Notes: a model not told the origin generated them from the letters alone. A DNA stretch of 34,390 nucleotides from Reyranella sp. (GCA_019745575.1 JAIETA010000095.1:1-34390), one strand, 5' to 3'. Shown: positions 1 to 8,246, numbered from the stretch's first letter. A program made the numbers and translations.

Positions 1-22
1 GACATGACTAAAATGCCGAAAA

Positions 23-63
23 CTGTCAGGCATCTATCCGGGTCATTCTGTCAGGCATCTATC
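23..63. repeat. 16-bp direct repeat, two copies
   Basis: The 16-mer CTGTCAGGCATCTATC occurs at 23-38 and again at 48-63, 25 bp apart. It is followed by CGGGT in the first copy and GGGTT in the second. Short repeated motifs beginning TGTCAG near an element edge recall the multiple terminal repeats of IS21-family insertion sequences, so this may be the end of a mobile element lying to the left of the window. No transposase coding is visible here, so the mobile-element reading is inference only. Confidence 0.55.
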
Positions 64-100
64 GGGTTGCTCAGCCTTTGTCGAGGCTCATGACCCCATC

Positions 101-175
101 GCCCTCGTAAGACGAGGGCACTTCAGGTGCTAGGTCGCTTTGCGCCCTAGCACCGACTTTGCGGACTCCGCAAAG
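101..175. other. Three tandem triloop hairpins
   Basis: Three near-perfect hairpins follow one another. The first has 8-bp arms at 101-108 and 112-119 around AAG. The second has 9-bp arms at 126-134 and 146-154, one T/C mismatch, then a 3-bp inner stem (136-138 with 142-144) around TTT. The third has 8-bp arms at 157-164 and 168-175 around ACT. Each closes on a 3-nt loop, with spacers of 6 and 2 nt. They lie just beyond the 3' end of recG. No T-run follows on either strand, so they are not classical intrinsic terminators. A REP-like extragenic element, an mRNA 3'-end stabiliser or a structured RNA are the options. The remaining bases of 1-225 show nothing else I can name. Confidence 0.6.
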
Positions 176-225
176 GGGAAGAGAATGATTCCGACTCTGA
201 TGATTCGATCCACATCGGAAAGACT

Positions 226-2322
226 CTAACCGGCGCGCAATGTCCTCACCGCATCGTCGCGGCGGAAGAGGTAGAGCAGGGTACGCAGCGCCGCGCCGCG
301 CTCCGACTTCAGGTCGGGGTCGCGATCGATCACCAGGCGCGCGTCGTCGCGAGCGGCTTGCAACAGTTCGCCATGAGCGGCGAGATCGGCCAGGCGCATG
401 TCCGGCAGGCCGCTCTGCCGCGTCCCCAACAGCTCGCCCGCGCCGCGCAGGCGGAGATCCTCCTCGGCGATACGGAATCCGTCCTCGGTCTCGCGCATGA
501 TGGCGAGCCGCGCCTTGGCGGTCTCACCGAGCGGCTGGGCGTAGAGCAGAAGGCAGCTCGACTTGGCGGCGCCGCGGCCGACCCGGCCGCGCAGCTGGTG
601 GAGTTGGGCGAGGCCAAAGCGCTCGGCATGCTCGATCACCATCACCGTGGCGGCCGGCACGTCGACACCGACCTCGATGACCGTCGTGGCGACAAGGATG
701 GACAGGCGGCCGTCGGCAAAAGCCGCCATGGTCGCCTCACGCTCGGCACCTTTTAGGCGCCCGTGCAGCAAGCCGACCTTGCCGGGAAAGCGCGCGCTCA
801 GCGCGGTGAAGCGCTCCTCGACATTGGCAAGGTCGACTTCCTCCGACTCCTCGATCAGCGGACAGACCCAGTAGGCGCGGGCGCCAGGACTGATGGATGA
901 GGGGCCGATCATGCGGCCGACGCCCTCGACGACCTCGCCGAGGCGCTCCAGCGGCAGGGTGCGGGTGTCGATCGGCAGCCGGCCGGCCGGCTTCTCGGTG
1001 AGTTTGGAGACGTCGAGGTCGCCATAGGCCGCCAGCATCAGGGTGCGCGGGATGGGCGTTGCCGTCATCACCAGCAGGTCGACCGCTTGGCCCTTGGACG
1101 ACAGCGCCATCCGCTGATGCACGCCAAAGCGGTGCTGCTCGTCGACGACGGCCAGCGCCAGGTCGGCAAACTCGACGTCTTCCTGGACGAGCGCGTGCGT
1201 GCCGATGACGAGATCGATCGAACCGTCGGCCAGGCCGCGCATCGTCTCCTTCTTCTGCTTCTGGCTGTCCCGGCCGGTGAGGAGAGCCAGGCGGACGCCG
1301 GTGGCCTCGGCGAGCGGCGCGATGGTGGCATAGTGCTGGCGGGCCAGGATCTCCGTCGGCGCCATCAGGGCCGCCTGGGCCCCGGCCTCGACGGCGATCA
1401 GCATGGCCAGGAACGCCACCAGGGTCTTGCCGCTGCCGACGTCGCCCTGCAGCAGGCGGATCATCCGTTCGGGCTTGGCCATGTCGGCGGCGATCTCCTC
1501 GACCGCGCCCTTCTGGCTCGCTGTCAGTTCGAATGGCAGGGCGCCGAGCGTGGCCTTGTGCAGCCGCCGGTCGCCCTTGGTGGCGCGGCCGCTCAGAGTC
1601 CGGTTGTGATGCCGCACCAGCGCGATTGCGAGCTGGCTTGCCAACAGTTCGTCGAAGGCGAGACGGGCCCGCGCCGGGTGCAGGGGCGCCAGGTCGGAGT
1701 CCTCGGTGGGCGCATGGGCACTGCCCAATGAAGACTTCCAGTCGGACCAACGGTTGCGGGCCAGGAAGGCGGCGTCCTGCCATTCCGGCAGGGCGGGTGC
1801 GCGATCGACCGCGGCGGCGATCGCCTTCTGGATTGGCCGCTGCGTCAGGCCAGCGGTCAGGCCGTAGAGCGGTTCGACGCGCAGGATCGATTGGCGCTGA
1901 TCGAGCGGCACGACATGATCCGGGTGCGTGATCTGCACCTCGCCCTGGTAGAGATCGACTTTCCCGCTCACGACGCGGATCTCGCCCGGCGGCAGAAGTT
2001 TCCTGAGGTAGTCCTCGCGGCCGTTGAAATAGGTGAGGCAGAGCCGGCCGGTCTCGTCGCTGCACCAGACCCGGTAGGGCTGGCGAGGGTTGCGCGGCAC
2101 CAGGTGCTCGTCGACGGTGACGGTGAGTGTCGCGACCTCGCCCGCCCGGGCGCCCGCAACCTCGGGAGCATTGCGGCGGTCGATGAGGGCAAAGGGCAGG
2201 TGCCAGAGCAGGTCGACAACCAGCGGCCCCGCAAGCTTCTCCACAAGCTTGCCGAATCGCGGCCCGATTCCGGGCAGCGATGTCACCTGGGCGAAAAGAG
2301 GGGTCAGGCTTTGCGGGCGCAT
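226..2322 (-). CDS. recG: ATP-dependent DNA helicase RecG
   Basis: RecG is a monomeric branch-migrating helicase that regresses stalled replication forks and processes Holliday junctions. The product is about 698 aa, usual for the family. Visible are an N-terminal wedge/OB region (residues about 1-240), the Walker A motif GDVGSGKT (293-300), the motif II box DEQH (394-397) followed by RFGVHQR, the ATATPIPRT motif, and near the C-terminus VGVDVPAATVMVIEHAERFGL with a QLRGRVGRG motif VI. The start is the ATG at 2320-2322 (MRPQSLTPLF). An open frame continues upstream to 2847 but crosses sdhE and the start of mfd on the other strand, so it is spurious. The gene diverges from sdhE-mfd, and the stop is TAG. 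RecG versus mfd is distinguished by DEQH here and DEEQ in Mfd. Confidence 0.96.
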   Translation of the reverse strand: MRPQSLTPLFAQVTSLPGIGPRFGKLVEKLAGPLVVDLLWHLPFALIDRRNAPEVAGARAGEVATLTVTVDEHLVPRNPRQPYRVWCSDETGRLCLTYFNGREDYLRKLLPPGEIRVVSGKVDLYQGEVQITHPDHVVPLDQRQSILRVEPLYGLTAGLTQRPIQKAIAAAVDRAPALPEWQDAAFLARNRWSDWKSSLGSAHAPTEDSDLAPLHPARARLAFDELLASQLAIALVRHHNRTLSGRATKGDRRLHKATLGALPFELTASQKGAVEEIAADMAKPERMIRLLQGDVGSGKTLVAFLAMLIAVEAGAQAALMAPTEILARQHYATIAPLAEATGVRLALLTGRDSQKQKKETMRGLADGSIDLVIGTHALVQEDVEFADLALAVVDEQHRFGVHQRMALSSKGQAVDLLVMTATPIPRTLMLAAYGDLDVSKLTEKPAGRLPIDTRTLPLERLGEVVEGVGRMIGPSSISPGARAYWVCPLIEESEEVDLANVEERFTALSARFPGKVGLLHGRLKGAEREATMAAFADGRLSILVATTVIEVGVDVPAATVMVIEHAERFGLAQLHQLRGRVGRGAAKSSCLLLYAQPLGETAKARLAIMRETEDGFRIAEEDLRLRGAGELLGTRQSGLPDMRLADLAAHGELLQAARDDARLVIDRDPDLKSERGAALRTLLYLFRRDDAVRTLRAG

Positions 2323-2358
2323 TCTTGAGGCATCGGGGGTCGGCAGGTCGGAGGCTGC

Positions 2359-2387
2359 GTGACTCCGCCATCGCCGCCGCCTATATG
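2359..2387 (+). promoter_or_regulatory. Candidate sigma-70-type promoter for sdhE-mfd
   Basis: GTGACT at 2359-2364 (four of six matches to TTGACA) and TATATG at 2382-2387 (four of six matches to TATAAT) are separated by 17 bp. They lie 34 bp upstream of the sdhE start in the recG/sdhE divergent gap. Assigned by eye. Confidence 0.35.
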
Positions 2388-2421
2388 CTACGCCCCTTTT
2401 CGGGTCGGGCCTGGGGAAAAG

Positions 2422-2703
2422 ATGGCGAGTACGACGGGCGCGGCGGACATCGAAACGCGGCGCAAGCGGCTGCTCTATCGCAGCATCTACCGCGGCAACA
2501 AGGAGAACGACATTCTCCTTGGCCAGTTCGCGCGCGCCCATATTACCGCGTTCGGCCCGGCCGAGCTGGATCAGTACGAGCGCCTGCTGGACGCCGGCGA
2601 CAACGATATCTTCGACTGGGTGTCCGGCAAGGCCGAGATCCCGCCCGAGGCCGACACGCCAGTCCTGCGCCTGTTTCTGGCCTTCCGGGTGAGCTTTCCG
2701 TGA
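2422..2703 (+). CDS. sdhE: FAD assembly factor SdhE
   Basis: A small cytoplasmic protein of 93 aa in the SdhE/Sdh5 (DUF339) family, which promotes covalent flavinylation of the succinate dehydrogenase flavoprotein. The signature RGxxE motif is present as RGNKE in the segment YRSIYRGNKENDILLG, followed by the conserved helical stretch containing YERLLDAGDNDIFDWVSG. The ATG at 2422 is chosen because GGGGAAAAG precedes it and the length fits the family. An in-frame upstream start at 2359 would add 21 proline-rich residues of no family character. The stop TGA (2701-2703) overlaps the GTG start of mfd, so the two are probably translationally coupled. The recG-sdhE-mfd neighbourhood is common in alphaproteobacteria. 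Confidence 0.93.
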   Translation: MASTTGAADIETRRKRLLYRSIYRGNKENDILLGQFARAHITAFGPAELDQYERLLDAGDNDIFDWVSGKAEIPPEADTPVLRLFLAFRVSFP

Positions 2704-5700
2704 TCCCGCAGCTTGCCGAGGCGCTGGCCGCGATTCACCGCAAGGCCGGCCACTGGACCATCGCCGGCCTGCCGGAAGGCGCCGATTCTCTGGCGCTCGC
2801 CGAACTGGCACGCACGACCGGCGGGCAGGATGTCCTGCACGTGGCACGCGACGGCCAGCGGCTGGAGCGCCTGCAGGACGGTCTGCGCTTCTTCGCGCCG
2901 GAGCGCGAGGTTCTGGTCTTTCCGGCCTGGGACTGCCTGCCCTATGACCGGTTGTCGCCGCACCCCGACATCGTGGCCGAACGCCTGACGACCCTGGCCA
3001 AGCTCGCCGCGGGCAAGAAACCCGGGATGCCGGCCAGGATCGTGCTGGCGTCGGTCGGCGCGGCCCTGCAGAAGGTGCCGCCGCGCAGCCTCTATGCCGA
3101 CGCCGCGGTGGTCCTGCGCAAGGGCCAGACGGTCGACGTCACCTGGCTGGCGAAGTTCCTCGGCGAGAACGGCTATGGCCGCGCCGAGAGCGTGATGGAG
3201 CCGGGCGAGTTCGCCATCCGCGGCGGCCTGGTCGACCTTTTCCCGCCGGGCACCGGCGAACCGCTGCGCCTGGACCTGTTTGGCGACACGCTGGAGGCGA
3301 TCCGGTCGTTCGACGCCATGAGCCAACGCTCGACCGGCACACGCGACGAGGTCGTGCTGCTGCCGGTGAGCGAGGTGCCGTTGACCGCCGAGGGTATCGC
3401 GCGTTTCCGCAGCGGTTACCGCGAGTTGTTCGGCAACGTCGGCGACGACGTGCTCTACGAGGCCGTGTCGGCCGGTCAACGCCATGTCGGCATGGAGCAC
3501 TGGCTGCCGCTGTTCCACGAGCGGATGGAGACGCTGCTCGACTACTGCCCCGGCGCGACGGTGACGTCGGATCACCAGATTGCCGACGCCTTGCGCGCCC
3601 GACACGAGCTGATCGTCGACTACTACGATGCCCGCCGCAAGACCGGCGGCAAGGGCGGCATGAGCGGCGCCGCCGACTACAAGCCGATCGCGCCGGAGCT
3701 GCTCTATCTCAATCCGCAAGAGTGGAGCGGTCTGCTCGACGGGCGCACCGTTGCCGCCTTCACGACTTTCGACGCCTCGCCGTCGGCCACCAATACGATC
3801 GATCTCCACGGACGCCGTCACGAAGGCTTCGCCAAGGCTCGGACGGCGCAGGGCGTGAACCTGTTCGACAAAGTGGCCGAGCACCTGACCGCCGCCAACG
3901 GCGCCGGCCGCCGGGTGATCGTCGCCGGCTACACCGAGGGCTCGGCCAACCGCCTCCAACATCTCCTGCAGGAACACGGCGCCACGACGCCGGTTCCCGT
4001 GCCGGATTTCGCGACCGTTCTCGGGCTGCCGCCCGGCGTGCTGGGTATCGCGGTATGGCCGATCGAGCACGGCTTTGTGCTCGACAGTTTGGAGGTCATC
4101 GGCGAGGAGGACATTTTAGGCGATCGCCTGTCGCGCCCGGCCAGGAAGCGCCGGCCGTCGGAGCGCTTCATCGCCGAGGCATCGGCGCTCAGCGAGGGCG
4201 ATCTTGTCGTCCACCGCGAACATGGCGTCGGCCGCTACGAGGGGTTGGTCACCCTCGAGATCCAGAACGCCCGGCACGATTGCCTGCGGCTGACCTACGA
4301 GGGCGGCGACAAGCTCTTCCTGCCGGTCGAGAACATCGACGTGCTGAGCCGCTATGGCGCGTCGGAGGAGGGCGCCGCCCTCGATCGCCTGGGCGGCGTC
4401 GCGTGGCAGTCGCGCAAGGCGCGGCTGAAGCAGCGCATTGCCGACATGGCCGACCGGCTGATCCGGATTGCCGCCGAGCGCGCCGTCCGGCGCGGTGAAA
4501 CCCTGACGCCGCCCGACGGATTGTACGAGGAGTTCTGCGCCCGCTTTCCCTATGCCGAGACCGATGATCAGCTGCAGGCCATCTCCGACGTTCTGGACGA
4601 TCTCTCGTCGGGCAAGCCGATGGACCGGCTGATCTGCGGCGACGTCGGCTTCGGCAAGACCGAGGTGGCGCTGCGCGCCGCATTCGTGGCGGCGCTGTCG
4701 GGCAAGCAGGTGGCCGTGATCGGGCCCACGACGCTGCTGGCGCGACAGCACCATCGCACCTTCGTCGAGCGTTTCCAGGGGCTGCCGGTGCGGATCGGCC
4801 GGCTATCGCGCCTGGTTGCGGCCAAGGAATCGAAGGAAACCAAGGCGGCCCTCAAGGAAGGCGGCGTCGACATCGTCATCGGCACCCATGCCCTGCTGGC
4901 CAAGAGCATCGAATTCAAGGACCTCGGCCTGTTGATCGTCGACGAGGAGCAGCATTTCGGCGTGGCCCACAAGGAGCGGCTGAAGGAGTTGCGGGCCGAC
5001 GTTCACGTTCTCACGCTGACGGCGACGCCCATTCCGCGGACCCTGCAGCTTGCGCTGACCGGCGTGCGCGACATGAGCCTGATCGCCACCCCGCCGGTCG
5101 ACCGCCTGGCCGTGCGCACCTTCGTCACGCCGTTCGACGGCGTGGCCATCCGCGAGGCGCTGCTGCGCGAGCAGTATCGCGGCGGACAGAGCTTCTACGT
5201 CTGCCCGCGCATAGAAGACCTCGCGACGGTGGCGGCCGAGCTGCGCGAACTGGTGCCCGAGATCCGCATGGCCATGGCGCACGGTCGGCTGGCGCCGACC
5301 CAGATCGAGAACACCATGCAGGACTTCGTCGACGGCAAGTTCGACGTACTGCTGTCGACCAATATCGTCGAGAGCGGGCTCGATATCCGCAATGCCAACA
5401 CCATGATCATCCATCGCGCCGACATGTTCGGCCTGGCCCAGCTCTACCAGCTGCGCGGTCGCATCGGCCGCGGCAAGACCCGCGCCTACGCCTACCTGAC
5501 GGTGCCGCCGGGTCGCGCCCTCAACGAGGCAGCCGCCAAGCGCCTCGACGTGATGCAGACCCTCGACACGCTGGGTGCCGGGTTCCAGCTGGCCAGCTAC
5601 GATCTCGACATCCGCGGCGCCGGCAACCTGCTGGGCGAGGAACAGTCGGGCCATATCCGCGAAGTCGGCATCGAACTCTATCAGCAGCTGCTGGACGAGG

Positions 5701-6194
5701 CCGTGGCCTCCGCACGGGGCCGCGCCGACGAGGCGGACAAGGCGGACTGGTCGCCGCAGATCAACCTCGCCATCCCCGTGCTGATCCCCGAGGAGTATGT
5801 CGGGGACCTTGCGGTGCGGATGGGGCTCTACCGCCGTATCGGCGCCCTGGCGAACCAAGGGGAGATCGACTCCTTCGCCGCCGAGCTGGTCGACCGGTTC
5901 GGAAAGATGCCGGTGGAGGCCGAATTCCTGCTGAACACGGTGGCGTTAAAGATCCTGTGCCGCGCGGCCGGCGTCGAGCGGATCGATGCCGGCGAGAAGG
6001 CGGTCGTGCTGTCGTTCCACGAGAACAAGTTCGCGCGGCCCGACCGGCTGATCGCCTGGATCCAGAAGAATGCGCCGCTGGTCAAGCTCCGGCCTGACCA
6101 CCGCGTGATCGTGCAGCGCGTTTGGGTCGACGAGCGGCAGCGGATTTCCGGCGTGACTTCGATCTTGGCCGGGCTGGCGAAGCTCGCGGCCTGA
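2700..6194 (+). CDS. mfd: Transcription-repair coupling factor Mfd
   Basis: Mfd recognises RNA polymerase stalled at DNA damage, pushes it off using an SF2 translocase, and recruits UvrA. The product is 1164 aa, within the normal 1150-1170. In order: a UvrB-like N-terminal region (about 1-330), the CarD-like RNA-polymerase interaction domain (about 498-560, EGDLVVHREHGVGRYEG), Walker A GDVGFGKT (647-654), motif II DEEQHFG (from 748), TATPIPRTL, the QLRGRIGRG motif VI, and the C-terminal TRCF regulatory domain (about 1020-1115). The GTG at 2700-2702 is chosen because it overlaps the sdhE stop as GTGA and gives VIPQLAEAL, a fitting N-terminus. A longer in-frame extension to 2280 would cover all of sdhE in another frame and is rejected. 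The 3' end overlaps an antisense tetR gene by 113 bp. Confidence 0.96.
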   Translation: MIPQLAEALAAIHRKAGHWTIAGLPEGADSLALAELARTTGGQDVLHVARDGQRLERLQDGLRFFAPEREVLVFPAWDCLPYDRLSPHPDIVAERLTTLAKLAAGKKPGMPARIVLASVGAALQKVPPRSLYADAAVVLRKGQTVDVTWLAKFLGENGYGRAESVMEPGEFAIRGGLVDLFPPGTGEPLRLDLFGDTLEAIRSFDAMSQRSTGTRDEVVLLPVSEVPLTAEGIARFRSGYRELFGNVGDDVLYEAVSAGQRHVGMEHWLPLFHERMETLLDYCPGATVTSDHQIADALRARHELIVDYYDARRKTGGKGGMSGAADYKPIAPELLYLNPQEWSGLLDGRTVAAFTTFDASPSATNTIDLHGRRHEGFAKARTAQGVNLFDKVAEHLTAANGAGRRVIVAGYTEGSANRLQHLLQEHGATTPVPVPDFATVLGLPPGVLGIAVWPIEHGFVLDSLEVIGEEDILGDRLSRPARKRRPSERFIAEASALSEGDLVVHREHGVGRYEGLVTLEIQNARHDCLRLTYEGGDKLFLPVENIDVLSRYGASEEGAALDRLGGVAWQSRKARLKQRIADMADRLIRIAAERAVRRGETLTPPDGLYEEFCARFPYAETDDQLQAISDVLDDLSSGKPMDRLICGDVGFGKTEVALRAAFVAALSGKQVAVIGPTTLLARQHHRTFVERFQGLPVRIGRLSRLVAAKESKETKAALKEGGVDIVIGTHALLAKSIEFKDLGLLIVDEEQHFGVAHKERLKELRADVHVLTLTATPIPRTLQLALTGVRDMSLIATPPVDRLAVRTFVTPFDGVAIREALLREQYRGGQSFYVCPRIEDLATVAAELRELVPEIRMAMAHGRLAPTQIENTMQDFVDGKFDVLLSTNIVESGLDIRNANTMIIHRADMFGLAQLYQLRGRIGRGKTRAYAYLTVPPGRALNEAAAKRLDVMQTLDTLGAGFQLASYDLDIRGAGNLLGEEQSGHIREVGIELYQQLLDEAVASARGRADEADKADWSPQINLAIPVLIPEEYVGDLAVRMGLYRRIGALANQGEIDSFAAELVDRFGKMPVEAEFLLNTVALKILCRAAGVERIDAGEKAVVLSFHENKFARPDRLIAWIQKNAPLVKLRPDHRVIVQRVWVDERQRISGVTSILAGLAKLAA

Positions 6195-6783
6195 CTTTGG
6201 CCGCCGGCGCATTCAGCAGAGCCGCCGCCGCGCGCCGGGCACATCGCAGCAGCCAGTCGCTGAGCCGGCGGTCGCCCGAGGCACGGGCCATGCCGATCGC
6301 TCCGACACACAGCACTGCGGCGGCCGTGGCGCTGGCGTCGAGCCGGCGGGGTCGCGGGCGGCCGCGTCCAAGTTCGGCGATCAGCCCATAAACTGCGTTG
6401 GCGTAGGCCAGGCGGGCGGCCAGCGGCCCTCGGCCGACGTCGCCCGGCAATGCCGCCAGCGTACAGCCGACGGAGACCTCGCCGATGTGATCCTTGTGCA
6501 GGTAATCGTCGAGCACCCGCGCGGCCTCGCGCCCCAGCGTACGCGGATCGTCTCCGGTCCGTGACCGCAGGAGCCGAAGCAGGCCGTGACTGGTGCGCAG
6601 GACCTCGGCGAACAGGTCGTCCTTCGACTCGAAGTGGGCATAGAAGGCGCCGCGGGTCAGCCCGGCCGCGAGCATGACGTCGTCGATGGTCGTGGCCTCA
6701 TAGCCGCGCAGCCGGAACAGGCGGGCGGCGTGATCGAGGATTTCCTGGCGGGTCCGGGCCTTGCGGTGGGGGTTGACCGGCAC
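6082..6783 (-). CDS. TetR/AcrR family transcriptional regulator
   Basis: A 233-aa putative repressor. The N-terminal helix-turn-helix is clear: residues 10-57 include TRQEILDHAARLFRLRGYEA and the recognition helix region LTRGAFYAHFESKDDLF (42-58). The ligand-binding C-terminal part is divergent, as usual for the family. The start is GTG (6781-6783), preceded by a good AAGGGAGAA ribosome-binding site. The last 37 codons run antisense through the 3' end of mfd and encode a basic, low-complexity tail rich in R, K, S and A, unlike a normal TetR C-terminus. It probably arose by loss of an earlier stop. The gene is divergent from the GST-like gene at 6857, and the shared gap carries a duplicated palindrome that is the likely binding site. 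The inducer is unknown. Confidence 0.88.
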   Translation of the reverse strand: MPVNPHRKARTRQEILDHAARLFRLRGYEATTIDDVMLAAGLTRGAFYAHFESKDDLFAEVLRTSHGLLRLLRSRTGDDPRTLGREAARVLDDYLHKDHIGEVSVGCTLAALPGDVGRGPLAARLAYANAVYGLIAELGRGRPRPRRLDASATAAAVLCVGAIGMARASGDRRLSDWLLRCARRAAAALLNAPAAKVRPRASPARPRSKSRRKSAAARRPKRAARSRGGQAGA

Positions 6784-6800
6784 GGCGATTCTCCCTTTTT

Positions 6801-6833
6801 ATGTTATATATCATATTATATGTTAATTATCAT
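6801..6833. promoter_or_regulatory. Duplicated TetR operator candidate
   Basis: Two 14-bp imperfect palindromes of form ATGTTAWWTATCAT lie at 6801-6814 (ATGTTATATATCAT) and 6820-6833 (ATGTTAATTATCAT), 19 bp apart start to start. They match except at two central bases, and each departs from perfect dyad symmetry only at positions 4 and 11. A further 11-bp dyad CATATTATATG (6812-6822) bridges them. They occupy the 73-bp gap between the tetR and GST-like starts, in sequence far more AT-rich than its surroundings, so both divergent promoters probably lie here. Operator identity is inferred from symmetry and position. Confidence 0.65.
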
Positions 6834-6856
6834 ATTTGTTGCCACGGGAGGGCGGC

Positions 6857-7597
6857 ATGGACATCGAGCTGCTGCAGTTCCGCTATTCGCCGTACAACGA
6901 AAAAGCCCGCTGGGCGCTCGACCTGAAGCAACTGCCTCACCGGCGCACCGATCTCATGCCGGGTCCGCACATGGCCAAGGTCCGCAAGATATCGGGCCAG
7001 ACCGCCACGCCTGTCCTCGTGGTCGACGGGCGGGCCATCGCAGGCTCGGCGGCGATACTGCGCGAGCTTGACCGGCTGCGGCCGGAGCCGCCGTTGCATT
7101 GCGGCAGACCGGAAGTTGCTGCCGTCGAGCGAAAGTTCGACGACGATCTGGGCCCGCGCATTCGCCGCAAGGTACTGGCGTTGTTGCTGGAAGATCACGG
7201 CTACTTCTGCCGGGTCTTTGCCGAGGGACAGAGCGCGCTCGGCCGCACGGCCTACCGGATGATGCTGCCGCTTGCCCAAGGCATGGTCCGGCGCGGCAAC
7301 GGGATCACCGGCCGGGCCGCCATCGACGACGGCGAAAGCGCCTTGCAGGAAGGGTTGGCGCTGGTCGCCGAGAGGTCGCGGGCGACGGGATATCTCGTCG
7401 GTGCGGATCTTACCGCGGCCGACATCGCAGCAGCGTCGATCCTCGCCATGGTCGTGGATCCGCCGGACTCGACCATGACCAAGCCGCGGCCGATGCCGGC
7501 CGGCAACGCCGCCTGGATCGCCTCGGTCCAGGCGCATCCCGGAGCGGCCTGGGTGCGGGCGATCTACGCCCGCCACCGAAGGGCTTCTAGGCCGTAG
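6857..7597 (+). CDS. Glutathione S-transferase family protein
   Basis: A 246-aa cytosolic protein with an N-terminal thioredoxin-fold GST domain (about 1-80: ELLQFRYSPYNEKARWAL, then TPVLVVDGRAIAGSAAILRELD, where the TPVL cis-proline and the SAAI glutathione-binding segment are recognisable). An all-helical C-terminal domain follows (about 95-240), with LTAADIAAASILAMV resembling the usual N-capping region. It probably conjugates or reduces small electrophiles, with unknown substrate. The ATG at 6857 follows GGGAGG and is preferred over a TTG at 6836. It is divergent from a TetR gene across a paired palindrome, so it is plausibly the repressor's main target and inducible by a toxic compound. 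Its 3' end overlaps the convergent DsbA-like gene by 11 bp. Confidence 0.85.
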   Translation: MDIELLQFRYSPYNEKARWALDLKQLPHRRTDLMPGPHMAKVRKISGQTATPVLVVDGRAIAGSAAILRELDRLRPEPPLHCGRPEVAAVERKFDDDLGPRIRRKVLALLLEDHGYFCRVFAEGQSALGRTAYRMMLPLAQGMVRRGNGITGRAAIDDGESALQEGLALVAERSRATGYLVGADLTAADIAAASILAMVVDPPDSTMTKPRPMPAGNAAWIASVQAHPGAAWVRAIYARHRRASRP

Positions 7598-8246
7598 ACT
7601 GTGCCGCGCTGGTGGCGGCGTCGCGCTCGGCGAGGTTGAAGACCTCCACGAAGGCCGACGGCGGCTGCGCGCCGGAGACGGCGTATTTCCGGTTCACGAT
7701 GAAGCAGGGAACGCCGTTGATGCCGAGGCGCCGGGCGTAGACGTCCGACGCCACGACTTCCTGCCGGCCTTCGTCGCTCAACAGGTAGCGACGCGCGCGA
7801 ATCTCCTCGAGGCCGGCGCGGACGGCGCAGACGACCAAAGTGTCGAGGTCGCCGATATCCTGCCCCTCCTCGAAGTACGCACGGAACAGCTCGGCCACGA
7901 CCTCGTCCTGACGGCCGTTCTTGGCGCTCCAATGCACCAGCCGATGCGACAGCACGGTATTGGGCGTGCGGGTGATGCGCGAGAAATGGAAGTCGATCCC
8001 GGCCTCGCGGCCGCTCTCGGCGATCGCCTGGTAGATCTGGCGCGGTCGATCGCCGCCGCCGAACTTGGCGCGGACGTAGTCGTCGCGCGTCATGCCTTCG
8101 GCCGGCATGTCGGGATTGAGCTGGAAGGGTCGCCAGGAAATCGCCACGTCGTTGCGGCCGCTCAGCGCCAGGGCACGCTCGAAGCGGCGCTTGCCGATGT
8201 AGCACCAGGGGCAGATCGTGTCGGAGACGATATCGACGTAGATCAT
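7587..8246 (-). CDS. DsbA family oxidoreductase (FrnE-like)
   Basis: A 219-aa thioredoxin-fold protein of the DsbA/FrnE group. The active site CPWC lies at residues 12-15 (ICPWCYIGKRRFE), and the cis-proline loop is GVPCFIVNRKYAVSGAQ, a typical FrnE-like C-terminal signature. There is no signal peptide, so it should be cytoplasmic and act as a disulfide oxidoreductase or isomerase on proteins or small thiols. The ATG at 8246 overlaps the stop of the upstream MFS gene as ATGA, making it the last gene of the SDR-MFS-DsbA operon. It converges on the GST-like gene, another thioredoxin-fold thiol enzyme, which hints at a shared thiol-stress setting, though that is only neighbourhood evidence. Confidence 0.88.
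   Translation of the reverse strand: MIYVDIVSDTICPWCYIGKRRFERALALSGRNDVAISWRPFQLNPDMPAEGMTRDDYVRAKFGGGDRPRQIYQAIAESGREAGIDFHFSRITRTPNTVLSHRLVHWSAKNGRQDEVVAELFRAYFEEGQDIGDLDTLVVCAVRAGLEEIRARRYLLSDEGRQEVVASDVYARRLGINGVPCFIVNRKYAVSGAQPPSAFVEVFNLAERDAATSAAQSTA

Noticed and set aside
101..175. Intrinsic terminators of recG
   Set aside because: The stems are strong but no T-run follows any of them in the recG direction or the other.
2323..2847. N-terminal extension of RecG giving 873 aa
   Set aside because: It lies across sdhE and the mfd start on the other strand, has no RecG similarity, and the ATG at 2322 gives the family length.
2571..4070. Long minus-strand open frame (499 codons) inside mfd
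   Set aside because: Composition is arginine, glutamine and glycine rich with no domain; it is the shadow of a high-GC gene, like the similar one at 4803-5858.
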